From positions 310,001-374,000 of the forward strand of contig NZ_SUMC01000001.1 of the NCBI RefSeq assembly GCF_005047355.1: a stretch of DNA of 64,000 nt. Direction: 5' to 3'. The notes under the pieces are model-generated. The model was not told where the DNA came from. It saw nothing but the letters and a program-made list of their open reading frames with translations, and made no database searches. Shown here one piece after another: positions 50,066 to 59,790 of this stretch. The DNA is from Actinacidiphila oryziradicis. Its GTDB lineage: Bacteria > Actinomycetota > Actinomycetes > Streptomycetales > Streptomycetaceae. Position 1 is the first letter of the stretch; the number at the start of each line of letters is the position of its first letter. Both the position numbers and the translations under genes were made by a program.

Positions 50066-51864
50066 GAGGCCGAGCTCCTCTGCCGGCGCAGCGACAGGGA
50101 CCATACGGCTATCGGCGCGACGGTGAGGACGAGCGCGAGCGTGGCCCAGGTGCGCATGGCGACGTGGGTGTGGTTGTTGAAGAAGCTGGCGGCGAGGGAG
50201 CCGCCGAAGACCAGCATCCAGAAGAGGTGGATGCGGAAGGTGGAGAGCAGCCGGTCGGGGCTGGCCGAGTCACCCTTGGGGGTGACCACGAACTTGCTCT
50301 TGCGCCGCAGCACCGCGTCCAGCAGGGACCGGGCGTAGATCGGCGCGGAGAGCGCCGACATCACCATGCCCGCCGCTCCGGAGGAGCCCTCGGGTTCGTG
50401 CGGGCTGACGTTGTGGCGGCGGTTCCAGACGTAGAGGCCGATCTGGAGGGCGGCGGCGTCGCTGTAGAGCATCATCCACACCTGGGAGTTGATCTGGATG
50501 CCGGAGGCGCCGAACCCGAGGAACAGGGCGCAGCTCAGCCCGCCCAGGATCCAGTTGACCGCCGTCATCGGGTAGTAGACGACCATCAGCGTGTAGTTGA
50601 GCAGCTTGCCCGGCGACAGCGTGAACGGCACCTTCCAGAACTGCTTGATCAGCGTCTCGTAGGTGCCGCGGCTCCAGCGGAGCTGCTGGGTGAAGAAGTC
50701 GGTCCAGGAGCTGGGGCCTTCGCCGACGGCGAGGACGTCGGGGGTGTAGACCGAGCGCCATTTGCGGCCGGTGGCGGGGTTGCGGTGGCGGTGGAGTTCG
50801 AGGCCGGTGGCCATGTCCTCGGTGATGGAGTCGTAGAGGCCGCCGATGCCCTTCAGTGCGCTGATCCGGACCGCGTTGTTGGTGCCGACGAACATCGGGG
50901 CGCCGTAGGCGTTCCCGGCTCGTTGGATGAGGGCGTGGAACAGGAACTGCTGACTCTCGGCGGCCTTGGTGACGGCGGTGTCGTAGTTGCCGTAGACCTG
51001 CGGGCCGACGACGAAGGCGATGTCGGGGTCGCGGAAGTAGCCGAGCATCCGCTCCAGGAAGTTCGGGAGCGGGATGTGGTCGGTGTCCACGCAGGCCATG
51101 AAGTCGTAGTCCTCGCCGTAGGCCTCCAGCCATGCGTTGTAGTTGCCGTGCTTGGTCTTGGCGCGGAACGAGCCCTTGGGCTGGTTCCACTCGGGTATGC
51201 CCTTGCGGGAGAAGTGGCGCACCCCGAGGTGTTCGCAAAGGTCCTTGACGGCGGGGTCGTCGCCCTCGTCGAGCAGCCAGATGTGCAGCACACCGCGGTG
51301 CCTGAGTCTGACCGCGCCTTCGAGGGTGGCGCGCACCATCTCCATGGGCTCCTTGCCCGGGACGAAGGTGGTGATGAAGGCGACTCTGGTGCCCTGCTGC
51401 GGGACCACCGGGATCGGGTCGCGGGCGACCAGGGTGGCGTGCGCGTTCGAGGTCACATTGACCAGCCGGAAGAATTCGAGCAGGCCGATCGAGACCAGCA
51501 TGAACGTGTCGCAGGCCCGCATCCATCCCGGGGCGTAACTCCGGTGGGTCCAGTGCGCGGGCTGCATCAGCCAGGCCAGCAGCACCGCGGAGAGCACGGG
51601 TGCGGCGCCGAGCAGCAGCGCGGCACGGATGCGGTGCGGCTCGTCGGCGAGCAGGCTGCGGTACCGGACGCGGTACGGGCGGTCGGCGGGCGGTTGGGTG
51701 AGCGGGCCGGCGAGCCGGCTGTAGTGCTCGTAGTCGTATCCGGGCGGTGCCGGGCGCGGCTTCTGCAGTGGCGGGCTGTGCGGTGCGCGCGGCGTCCGCT
51801 GCGGGATGACGGGCACGGCTGAGTCATGGGCGTACTGCTGGGCGCCGGTCGGTGTCGGCGGCAT
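50062..51864 (-). CDS. cslA: CslA, cellulose-synthase-like glycosyltransferase
   Basis: 600-aa GT2 membrane enzyme. The N-terminal 60 residues are Pro-rich and cytosolic; two membrane helices follow; the catalytic domain has A-C-V-D-T-D-H-I-P (DxD), I-T-E-D-M-A-T-G (TED) and Q-L-R-W-S-R-G (QxxRW); four to five C-terminal helices form the translocation channel. There is no PilZ domain. CslA makes a beta-(1,4)-type glucan at the growing tip with GlxA, translationally coupled downstream. ATG 51864 has GGGGAGC 7 bases away. The long AT-rich region upstream probably holds its promoter. Confidence 0.95.
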   Translation of the reverse strand: MPPTPTGAQQYAHDSAVPVIPQRTPRAPHSPPLQKPRPAPPGYDYEHYSRLAGPLTQPPADRPYRVRYRSLLADEPHRIRAALLLGAAPVLSAVLLAWLMQPAHWTHRSYAPGWMRACDTFMLVSIGLLEFFRLVNVTSNAHATLVARDPIPVVPQQGTRVAFITTFVPGKEPMEMVRATLEGAVRLRHRGVLHIWLLDEGDDPAVKDLCEHLGVRHFSRKGIPEWNQPKGSFRAKTKHGNYNAWLEAYGEDYDFMACVDTDHIPLPNFLERMLGYFRDPDIAFVVGPQVYGNYDTAVTKAAESQQFLFHALIQRAGNAYGAPMFVGTNNAVRISALKGIGGLYDSITEDMATGLELHRHRNPATGRKWRSVYTPDVLAVGEGPSSWTDFFTQQLRWSRGTYETLIKQFWKVPFTLSPGKLLNYTLMVVYYPMTAVNWILGGLSCALFLGFGASGIQINSQVWMMLYSDAAALQIGLYVWNRRHNVSPHEPEGSSGAAGMVMSALSAPIYARSLLDAVLRRKSKFVVTPKGDSASPDRLLSTFRIHLFWMLVFGGSLAASFFNNHTHVAMRTWATLALVLTVAPIAVWSLSLRRQRSSAS

Positions 51865-52290
51865 AAGAATGCTCCCCCCGAAGCATGTGTGCCGTGGTTA
51901 ACGGCGGTGGCGTTCCCGGGAAGCTGCGGCCCCCCGCCCCCGGGATGAGCATGCGTGATGAGTTGCGGTCCGATTGTCTGAGTGAGGCTGGCTTTTGACT
52001 CACTCAACGATCAGTCCGCCGCACGGTAACGCTCGATCTGACCCCCTCACCCCCACCGGGACCGCCCCCGGCCCGGTGCTCAAGACACTGATTCCACCCG
52101 AAGAGTTACCAGATGAAATGGTATCGGGCACTTCGGCGCATACGTGTGCCGCTGCCCAAGCTTCACCGAATGCTCGCCTTGATCACAAGATGCGAAACAA
52201 GCTATTAACTAATCATATGGGCAAATTAATACAGATTTTCGATGATCTTGTGTCTGGTTTGCGGCGGTTTCCGGCGCCGTGCGGGCACTC
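51865..52290. other. Intergenic region with AT-rich patch and inverted repeat
   Basis: Around 52150-52260 the base composition drops sharply in GC. An 8-bp inverted repeat CACAAGAT (52184-52191) / ATCTTGTG (52245-52252) encloses TATTAACTAATCATATG-like sequence. TTGATC (52179-52184), an 18-bp spacer and TATTAA (52203-52208) form a passable vegetative promoter on the plus strand, although no plus-strand gene follows before 53500. The open frame through it has several TTA codons and is not credible. Confidence 0.45.
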
Positions 52291-53427
52291 TCAGGAGTGG
52301 GCGAGGAGCAGCAGCAGCGCGTCGTCGCAGAGCGTGCCGCCCGTGTGCAGCAGCAGATCGGCGTAGATCTGGCCCACGGCGGCCTCCAGGTCCGGCGCCG
52401 AATCCGCGACCAGCGACCCGACCCGTTCGAGGAGCGGATAGAAGGAGGAGCCGTCGACCGCGCCCCGCGCCTCGATCACCCCGTCCGTATGCAGTACGAG
52501 CACATCATCCGGACCGAAGGACTCGGTCCACGTCTTCGGTGCCCCCTCGGCGTACGACGACAGGCCCAGTGGCAACCACGGGTCGGGCGGATCGAGCACC
52601 GCCACCTTCCCGTCGGCGCCGACCCGCAGAGCGGCCACATGGCCGTAGTGGAGCAGCTCGAGAGTGCCGGGCTCCCGGAACTCCAGAAAGAGCGCGGTCG
52701 CGAACTCCCCCTCGTCCAAATGGCGGGTCACGCTCGCGTCCACCCGTTCGGCGACCCTGGTCAGGAGCTCCTCGTCATACGCCGCCTCACGGAAGGCGCC
52801 CAGCGCCACCCCGGCTGTATGCACCGCGTCCAGCCCCTTGCCCCGGACATCGGCAACCAGCGCCCGCACGCCGTACGGAGTGTCGAGCACCGCATAGAGA
52901 TCGCCGCCGATCTGGGCGGCGTGCTGGGCCGACACGTAGCGGATGGCCAGCCGTATGTCACCGACCTGCGGTCCCGGTGGCCGCAGCAGGGCCAGCTGGG
53001 CGGCCTCGGCCACCGAGGTGACCACGGCGAAGGCCCGCCGCCCGGTCTCGGCCCGCCAGGAAATGTACGCGCTGAAGAGCGACACCAGCACATAGCCGAT
53101 CATCTGCCCCGCGAACAGCGGACGCCCGGCCGCCCCCAGGACGCCATCGTGCGGCGCGAGGGCGAGCCGGGCCAGCAGCCCAATGGCCCCGACAACCAGG
53201 GTGCGCCGCCAGGTGGTGGTGAGCGCCGCCAGCGCCGGGGCGACGACCAGGACCGGGGTGATGTAGCGGTCCCTGCTCAGCATGACGTCGAGGGAGCAGA
53301 TGAACGCCATGGCGACGAGCGGCAGTGTCATGCCCCGTCGGCCCAGTACCTGGGTCTCCAGGACTCTCAGGACCCTGACGACCGGGTTACGACGGGATTT
53401 GGTCATTGAACGAACATAACGGCTCAT
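52291..53427 (-). CDS. Membrane-anchored SpoIIE-type PP2C phosphatase
   Basis: 378 aa. Three or four membrane helices occupy residues 35-125; the rest is a SpoIIE/RsbU-like PP2C domain with metal-binding aspartates in I-G-G-D-L-Y-A-V, V-A-D-V-R-G-K-G-L-D-A, L-H-T-D-G-V-I-E-A-R and C-D-D-A-L-L-L-L-L. Such enzymes dephosphorylate anti-anti-sigma factors; Streptomyces has dozens. The sensor is the membrane part itself, no PAS or GAF domain is present. Start is uncertain between ATG 53427 and ATG 53406; neither has a strong ribosome binding site. Divergent from the PBP gene. Confidence 0.88.
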   Translation of the reverse strand: MSRYVRSMTKSRRNPVVRVLRVLETQVLGRRGMTLPLVAMAFICSLDVMLSRDRYITPVLVVAPALAALTTTWRRTLVVGAIGLLARLALAPHDGVLGAAGRPLFAGQMIGYVLVSLFSAYISWRAETGRRAFAVVTSVAEAAQLALLRPPGPQVGDIRLAIRYVSAQHAAQIGGDLYAVLDTPYGVRALVADVRGKGLDAVHTAGVALGAFREAAYDEELLTRVAERVDASVTRHLDEGEFATALFLEFREPGTLELLHYGHVAALRVGADGKVAVLDPPDPWLPLGLSSYAEGAPKTWTESFGPDDVLVLHTDGVIEARGAVDGSSFYPLLERVGSLVADSAPDLEAAVGQIYADLLLHTGGTLCDDALLLLLAHS

Positions 53428-53499
53428 TGCGGGCCGGTGGGAAACCTGTGCTCAACTGTAGGAACCATCACATACCTGTTCGCCGTTTCCCTCGGTGGG

Positions 53500-54951
53500 A
53501 TGAATAAGACGATCAGGCGGGTCTCTCTCTTCTGCTTTCTCCTGGTGATCTCCCTTCTGGTAAGGGTCACCTGGGTGCAGGCGGTGGACAGCAAGGCACT
53601 CGCAGAAAGCCTGAACAACCGGCGGAACATCATCGCGCTGTACGCGCACCCGCTCGGTGACATCATCGTGGCCGGAAAGGCGGTGACCGGCTCCAAGCGC
53701 GCGTCCAACGGCGACCTGAAGTACCAGCGGACGTACACCGACGGCCCGCTCTACTCCGCCGTCACCGGGTACAGCTCCCAGGTCTACGGCGCCACCCAGC
53801 TCGAAGGCATCTACCAGTCCGTCCTGGACGGCACCGACACCGGCCTCAAGAGCGTTTACGCCACCCTGACCGGGCAGACCAGCAAGCCCGGCGATGTCGT
53901 CACCACCATCAACCCCGCCGTCCAGAAAGCGGCCTACTCCGGCCTCGGCTCCAAGAAGGGCGCCGCCGTCGCCATCGACCCGGCCACCGGGCAGATCCTC
54001 GCGGTGGCCTCGACCCCCTCGTACGACCCCTCCACCATCGCCGGCGGCTCATCCTCCGACGCCCAGGCATGGTCCGCTCTCAGCGGCTCCACAGCCCAGC
54101 CGATGCTCAACCGGGCACTGCGCCAGGCGTACCCGCCCGGCTCGGCCTTCAAGCTCGTCGTCGCCGCGTCCGCCCTGGAGAACGGGCTCTACACCTCGGT
54201 GACGCAGAAGACCCAGAGCCCCAGCCCCTACACCGCCCCCGGCACCACAACCCCCATCACCAACGAGAACACCGCCGCGCCCTGCCAGAACGCCAGCATC
54301 CAGACGGCGCTCCAGTACAGCTGCAACACCGTCTTCGCGAAGCTCGCCGTCACCCTCGGCCAGGACAAGGTGCGCAAGACCGCCGAGAAGTTCGGCTTCA
54401 ACGCCGGCAACCTCGACATACCGGTCCGCGCCGCCACGAGCAACTACCCCACCGGCATGGACCAGCCGCAGACCGCGCTCTCCGGCATCGGCCAGTTCGA
54501 CGACACCGCCACCCCCCTCCAGATGGCCATGGTCGCCTCGGCCATCGCAGGCGGCGGCCAGCTGGCGAGCCCGCACATGGTCTCCAAGGTCGTCGACGGG
54601 AACGGCAAGACGGTCAAGAGCTACCCGGACGGCAAAACCACCCGTGTGGTCAGCGCCGCCACCGCCAAGCAGCTCCAGCAGGCGATGGTCAACGTCGTCC
54701 AGCACGGCACCGGTACGAACGCCCAGATCAACGGCGTCGAGGTCGGCGGCAAGACCGGCACCGCCCAGAACGGCGTCAACAACAGCGGCACGCCCTACGC
54801 GTGGTTCGTCTCGTACGCCAAGGCCTCCAACGGCAAGCAGGTCGCGGTCGCGGTCGTCGTCGAACAGTCCAACGCCGCCCGCTCCGAGGTCAGCGGCAAC
54901 GGTCTGGCTGCGCCGATCGCCAAGTCCATGATGCAGGCCGCGCTGGGCTGA
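53500..54951 (+). CDS. Class B penicillin-binding protein (PbpA-like transpeptidase)
   Basis: 483 aa. An N-terminal membrane helix (L-F-C-F-L-L-V-I-S-L-L-V), PBP dimerisation region, then transpeptidase: P-P-G-S-A-F-K-L (SxxK nucleophile Ser), Y-S-C-N-T (SxN) and G-G-K-T-G-T-A-Q (KTG). It cross-links peptidoglycan outside the membrane. Short class B PBPs of this type normally sit beside FtsW/RodA genes; here none is adjacent, so it looks like an extra copy. ATG 53500 is chosen as the usual family start; the frame opens at 53437. Confidence 0.93.
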   Translation: MNKTIRRVSLFCFLLVISLLVRVTWVQAVDSKALAESLNNRRNIIALYAHPLGDIIVAGKAVTGSKRASNGDLKYQRTYTDGPLYSAVTGYSSQVYGATQLEGIYQSVLDGTDTGLKSVYATLTGQTSKPGDVVTTINPAVQKAAYSGLGSKKGAAVAIDPATGQILAVASTPSYDPSTIAGGSSSDAQAWSALSGSTAQPMLNRALRQAYPPGSAFKLVVAASALENGLYTSVTQKTQSPSPYTAPGTTTPITNENTAAPCQNASIQTALQYSCNTVFAKLAVTLGQDKVRKTAEKFGFNAGNLDIPVRAATSNYPTGMDQPQTALSGIGQFDDTATPLQMAMVASAIAGGGQLASPHMVSKVVDGNGKTVKSYPDGKTTRVVSAATAKQLQQAMVNVVQHGTGTNAQINGVEVGGKTGTAQNGVNNSGTPYAWFVSYAKASNGKQVAVAVVVEQSNAARSEVSGNGLAAPIAKSMMQAALG

Positions 54952-55058
54952 CCGGCGCCCGCCGGGTCCGGGTCGCTGTCATGTGCGGGCCGGTGGCCGG
55001 TGTTGTGCCCGCCCTCCCCCACAGCCTTAAGGGCATGCATGGGAGGTGCCCCATCGCC

Positions 55059-55234
55059 CTGCGGCACGCCTGCCCACAACGGTCGCACTATCCAGCCCGT
55101 CCGGCGTTTGAGGACTGGGGGTCCCCCCACGCCCGCAGGGCGTAGGGGGCGGGTCCGGGGCGGAGCCCCCCGCGGCGCCAGCCGCAAATCGGACGCAGCC
55201 GGGAAGGGGCGGGGAGGGGAAAGCGCCGCAGGCG
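55059..55234 (-). repeat. Dispersed intergenic repeat, copy B (inverted)
   Basis: Reverse complement of the 29376-29559 repeat, from CTGCGGCACGCCTGCC through CAGCCCGTCCGGCGTTTGAG to GCGCCGCAGGCG. It separates the PBP and sortase genes, which converge here. Confidence 0.85.
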
Positions 55235-55257
55235 TCCGGCCCGGCCCGGCCCCGGCG

Positions 55258-55878
55258 CTACGCCAGGCGCGTTCCCGTGAGCGCCGCGAAGACCACGACA
55301 TTCGCCGAGTACTCCCGCTTCACCCGGTCGAACGTGCCACCACATGTGATGAGCCGGAGCTCCGGACGACCGTCGGAGCCGTAGACCCGATCTGCGCGGA
55401 AACCCGCCTTGTCGACGACCTCGACACCCTCCACCATGAACTCCGCGACCGTGCCGTCGGAACGGGTGACCTCCACCAGCGCCCCCCGGGCGACGCTGCT
55501 CAGGCCGTAGAAGACGGCGGGCCTGGTGGGGGTGTCGACGTGGCCGACAAGGAGCGCGGCGCCCTTGGCACCGGGGGCCGGCCCGGCACCCCACCAGCCG
55601 GCCACTTCGGGGGTCGTGTACGGGGGCGGGTCGACCCCGCCCGCGCTGTCCAGGCCTCTGGCCACGATCGGCGCGTGCACCCCGATCGACGGAATGTCGA
55701 CGCGGAGCGGGCGGGCGGTCGACAGCGGCACATGGGCCCCGTAGACATGTGCGGGGCGGTCACTCCGGGCGGGCGTACCGCGCGGTGCCGCGCCGGCGCC
55801 GAAATCGACGTATCCGTGCAGCCATGCCACGAAGAGCACCAGCCCGGCCACGATGGCCGCGCCCTGTCGCCTGTTCAC
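55258..55878 (-). CDS. Sortase (class F-like)
   Basis: 206 aa. An N-terminal membrane helix (A-A-I-V-A-G-L-V-L-F-V-A-W), then the sortase barrel with catalytic His in L-V-G-H-V-D-T, Cys in L-I-T-C-G-G, and a downstream Arg (F-D-R-V or K-R-E-Y). The H-V-D-T and L-I-T-C-G-G forms fit the actinobacterial class F group. GTG 55878 starts 5 bases after the stop of the repeat-rich surface protein gene, so the pair is an operon and that protein may be its substrate or partner, although it has no evident LPxTG. Confidence 0.88.
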   Translation of the reverse strand: MNRRQGAAIVAGLVLFVAWLHGYVDFGAGAAPRGTPARSDRPAHVYGAHVPLSTARPLRVDIPSIGVHAPIVARGLDSAGGVDPPPYTTPEVAGWWGAGPAPGAKGAALLVGHVDTPTRPAVFYGLSSVARGALVEVTRSDGTVAEFMVEGVEVVDKAGFRADRVYGSDGRPELRLITCGGTFDRVKREYSANVVVFAALTGTRLA

Positions 55879-55883
55879 CGTCG

Positions 55884-56771
55884 TCAGTCCTGGCTGCCGC
55901 CGCGCCGCCGGTGCAGCATCAACCCGGCCACGCCCGCCATGATCAGCACCCCCGCCGCCACCAGCCCGGGGACACGAGCGCTGTCCGATGTCGCGCCGTC
56001 CTCCGCGGCCAGCGGCGCCGTCCCGCCGCCGCCGGCGTGCACCGGGGCCACCGGGGTCTGGAAGCCGAAGCCGACGCCGCCGCCGGGCTGCTGGCCGGAC
56101 TGCTGCTGCCCAGGATCCTGCGGCTGCCCCTTCACCGCCGGCTGCCCGGGATCTTGCTGCGGACCGTTCGCCAGCGGCTGCCCAGGGTCCTGCTGCGGAC
56201 CGGCGCCCTGCGGCTGCCCGGGATCCTGCTGCGGACCGGCGGCCTGCGGCTGCCCGGGATCCTGCTGCGGACCGGCGGCCTGCGGCTGCCCGGGATCCTG
56301 CTGCGGCGCGGCGCCCTGCGGCTGCCCGGGATCCTGCTGCGGACCGGCGCCCTGCGGCTGCCCGGCGGCCTGCTGGCCCTGCTCCCGCTCCATGACGGTG
56401 AGCTTGCCCTCGGCGGCCCTCGGGTTGCCGTTGCACGAGATCGAGACCGGGTACGTCCCGGCCCTGGTGCCGGAGCCGACCACGGCCGACCCGTGCAGCC
56501 CGCCGTCCGCCGCCGGCGCCAGTGCCACCTCTGTCACGAACGCCGTCGAGATCACGGTGCCGGTCCTGGCCGTGCCGCACGACCGCGTACGGATTTCCAG
56601 GTCTCCCCCGGGCCGGATCTGGGTCGGCTTGACCGTCACCGGCTCACCGCCGGCGCCCGCCGCGGCGGCGGCCGCGGGACCGGCGGTCCCGCCCAGCGCG
56701 ATCAGCACGGCCGTGGCAGTGGCCGCAACGGCGGAAGCGGCGGCCGGGGGGAGTCGTCTGACAGAACCCAT
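55884..56771 (-). CDS. Repeat-rich wall/membrane surface protein
   Basis: 295 aa. A signal peptide ends in an A-rich run near residue 40; a folded domain of about 100 residues (V-T-V-K-P-T-Q-I-R-P-G-G-D-L; I-S-C-N-G-N-P) with two Cys follows; then about seven 12-residue repeats of type G-P-Q-Q-D-P-G-Q-P-Q-A-A; then a C-terminal helix V-P-G-L-V-A-A-G-V-L-I-M-A-G-V-A and R-R-R tail. This is the layout of a wall-spanning stalk held by a C-terminal anchor. No LPxTG or LAxTG precedes the helix, so sorting is not assured. ATG 56771 has GGAGG 9 bases upstream. Operon with the sortase gene. Confidence 0.85.
   Translation of the reverse strand: MGSVRRLPPAAASAVAATATAVLIALGGTAGPAAAAAAGAGGEPVTVKPTQIRPGGDLEIRTRSCGTARTGTVISTAFVTEVALAPAADGGLHGSAVVGSGTRAGTYPVSISCNGNPRAAEGKLTVMEREQGQQAAGQPQGAGPQQDPGQPQGAAPQQDPGQPQAAGPQQDPGQPQAAGPQQDPGQPQGAGPQQDPGQPLANGPQQDPGQPAVKGQPQDPGQQQSGQQPGGGVGFGFQTPVAPVHAGGGGTAPLAAEDGATSDSARVPGLVAAGVLIMAGVAGLMLHRRRGGSQD
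56118..56375. repeat. 36-bp tandem coding repeat
   Basis: Within the surface-protein gene, blocks like CCCGGGATCCTGCTGCGGAC recur every 36 bp (about seven times, the outer copies degenerate). They encode the 12-residue G-P-Q-Q-D-P-G-Q-P units. Copy number is likely to vary between strains. Confidence 0.85.
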
Positions 56772-56909
56772 GATGTGAACCTCCACTCACCCGGGCTCAC
56801 GACCCGGTATTTCGAAGGTCCCTTCGCGGCGGCTCCACCGCACGCCATGTTGCTCCGTACGGGTCAGATGCGTAACCGGACGACTCCGCAGCGTGCCGAT
56901 CCGGACGGG

Positions 56910-57689
56910 TCAGATCTCCTCGACGAGGTCCGCGATCGAGTTCACGACCCGCGACGGCCGGAACGGATACCGGTCGATGTCCGGCAACTTCGTCAGCCCG
57001 GTCAGCACCAGCATCGTGGTCATGCCGACCTCCAGGCCGGCCAGGACATCCGTGTCCATCCGGTCGCCGATCATCGCGCTCGTCTCCGAGTGCGCCCCGA
57101 TCACATTCAGCCCGGCCCGCATCATCAGCGGATTGGGCTTCCCGACGAAGTACGGATCCTTGCCCGTCGCCTTCGTGATCAGAGCCGCGACCGACCCGGT
57201 GGCCGGCAGCACACCCTCCGGCGACGGGCCCGTCTCGTCGGGGTTGGTGGCGATGAACCGCGCGCCACCGTTGATCAACCGGATCGCCTTCGTCAGCGCC
57301 TCGAAGCTGTACGTCCGGGTCTCGCCGAGGACGACGTAATCCGGCTCCACGTCCGTCAGGATGTAACCGATGTCGTGCAGCGCGGTCGTCAGCCCCGCCT
57401 CCCCGATGACATAGGCCGTGCCGCCGGGGCGCTGCTCGTCCAGGAAACGGGCGGTCGCCAGCGCCGAGGTCCAGATCGACTCGACCGGCACCTCCAAACC
57501 CATGCGGTTGAGGCGCGCGTGCAGGTCCCGGGGGGTGTAGATCGAGTTGTTGGTGAGGACGAGGAACGGCTTCCCGGATTCCCGGAGGCGTTTTATGAAG
57601 GCGTCCGCTCCGGGAATCGGCGTGCCTTCATGGATCAACACCCCATCCATGTCCGTGAGCCACGATTCGATCGGCTTGCGGTTCGACAC
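56910..57689 (-). CDS. HAD-superfamily hydrolase, NagD-like
   Basis: 259 aa. Motif I is T-D-M-D-G-V-L (nucleophile Asp and acid Asp), motif II in L-V-L-T-N-N-S, motif III Lys in V-G-K-P-N-P, motif IV in M-I-G-D-R-M-D-T-D. The class IIA cap with [11 protein letters not shown] matches NagD/AraL-type phosphatases acting on nucleotide or sugar phosphates. In E. coli nagD lies with GlcNAc genes; here the context is wall genes. GTG 57689 follows AGGAG by 9 bases. Stands alone, 40 bases from the LAATG protein gene upstream. Confidence 0.92.
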   Translation of the reverse strand: MSNRKPIESWLTDMDGVLIHEGTPIPGADAFIKRLRESGKPFLVLTNNSIYTPRDLHARLNRMGLEVPVESIWTSALATARFLDEQRPGGTAYVIGEAGLTTALHDIGYILTDVEPDYVVLGETRTYSFEALTKAIRLINGGARFIATNPDETGPSPEGVLPATGSVAALITKATGKDPYFVGKPNPLMMRAGLNVIGAHSETSAMIGDRMDTDVLAGLEVGMTTMLVLTGLTKLPDIDRYPFRPSRVVNSIADLVEEI

Positions 57690-57729
57690 GGTCCCGGTCT
57701 CCTGTCTGCCGTACGGCGCGATCTCCAGC

Positions 57730-58626
<897 letters not shown>

Positions 58627-58693
58627 GAATACGTCCCCGCCGCCGCGTACGGCACAGCCGCGTATCACCGCCCGCCGCCGGGATCCCAGCCGA

Positions 58694-59743
58694 TCAGCGC
58701 AACGCGGAGCCTTCCCCGCCATCCTTCCCGCCGCCGAAGAACCGCCCCAGGACGAGGGCTGCCGCGCCTTCCGCCACCGTCCGGGAGCCGCCGGGGGCGG
58801 CCGAGACCGGCAGTGGCCGCCCGGTCCGCTGCCGCACGACCGCCGCGACCTCGTGGACGAACAGCGCCGGATCGGCCAGTACGGTGCGGCCGCCCAGCAC
58901 CACCCGGTCGATGTCGAGGAGCGCGACGAGGTTCGCGGCGCCGACTCCGAGCAGCCGGGCAGCGCCCGCTGGGTCGCCTGCTCGAACCGCCTCCAGGCAG
59001 AGCGCCTCCAGGCAGCCGTGGTTGCCGCAGACGCAGAGCGGACCGTCCAGCCGGACGGCCTGGTGGCCGAATTCACCGGCGCCGGTGCGGCGCCCCCGGT
59101 GGAGGGCGCCGTCCAGGACGAGGCCCGCGCCCAGTCCCGTACCGAGGTGGAGGTACGCGAAGGAGTCGCGGGTGGTGCCCCGCACCGCCAGGGCCGCCGC
59201 GTTGGTGTCCTTGTCCAGCACCACCGGCAGGCCGAGCGCGGCGGTGAGCGCGGCGCGCAGCGGCATGCCCTCCCATTGCGGGAAGCCGGTGACCCGGCCC
59301 AGCACGCCCGACTCGTGGCCCAACGGCCCGGGGGCGGCGACCCCGACGCCGAGCACCGCCCCGGTGGCTACGGCGCGCACGGCGCCTGCCAACGCTTCCA
59401 GCACGTCGGTATCGCCGGGGGGCGACGTACGGATGTCGACGATCCCGCCCGCGAGGTCGGCCAGGACCACCGTCAGCTCATCGCGGTCCAGGTACGCACC
59501 GGCGGCGTATCGCGCGTGGCGGGCCAGCCGCAGCAGGGTGCGGGGCTTGCCGCCGGTGGAGGCGGTGCGGCCGGCCTCGTCGACCAGGCCCTCGGCGCGC
59601 AGCCGGGCGGTGATCTTGCTGACGGCCTGCGGGGTGAGGCCGGTGCGCTCGGCCAGTTCCAGCCGGGTCATGCCGTCCGGTGCCGCTCGGAGCAGGGACA
59701 GCACGGCGGCGGCGTTGTGGCTGCGCAGCGCGAGAAGGTTCAC
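58694..59743 (-). CDS. ROK family regulator / sugar kinase
   Basis: 349 aa. An N-terminal MarR-like winged helix (L-R-A-A-P-D-G-M-T-R-L-E-L-A-E-R-T-G-L-T-P-Q) joins a ROK domain with D-K-D-T-N-A-A-A-L, H-L-G-T-G-L-G-A-G and the zinc Cys motif C-V-C-G-N-H-G-C-L-E. The ATP-site Asp of active kinases is not obvious, so this is probably an NagC/XylR-type repressor. GTG 59743 lacks a clear ribosome binding site. It is divergent from an oxidoreductase gene, with a 27-bp inverted repeat between that is probably its operator. Confidence 0.9.
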   Translation of the reverse strand: MNLLALRSHNAAAVLSLLRAAPDGMTRLELAERTGLTPQAVSKITARLRAEGLVDEAGRTASTGGKPRTLLRLARHARYAAGAYLDRDELTVVLADLAGGIVDIRTSPPGDTDVLEALAGAVRAVATGAVLGVGVAAPGPLGHESGVLGRVTGFPQWEGMPLRAALTAALGLPVVLDKDTNAAALAVRGTTRDSFAYLHLGTGLGAGLVLDGALHRGRRTGAGEFGHQAVRLDGPLCVCGNHGCLEALCLEAVRAGDPAGAARLLGVGAANLVALLDIDRVVLGGRTVLADPALFVHEVAAVVRQRTGRPLPVSAAPGGSRTVAEGAAALVLGRFFGGGKDGGEGSALR

Positions 59744-59757
59744 GTGGACAATTCTTG

Positions 59758-59784
59758 CACTTTGGCAACAGCGTTGCTTAAGTG
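59758..59784. promoter_or_regulatory. Inverted repeat between ROK and oxidoreductase genes
   Basis: CACTTTGGCAAC (59758-59769), AGC, GTTGCTTAAGTG (59773-59784); arms pair at 10 of 12 positions. It fills nearly the whole 47-bp gap between the divergent starts, so a regulator bound here would touch both promoters. Confidence 0.65.
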
Positions 59785-59790
59785 GGAGCC

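Noticed and set aside
51995..52366. Frame through the AT-rich patch upstream of cslA
   Set aside because: Several TTA codons, no conserved look, and the second half is antisense to the PP2C gene.
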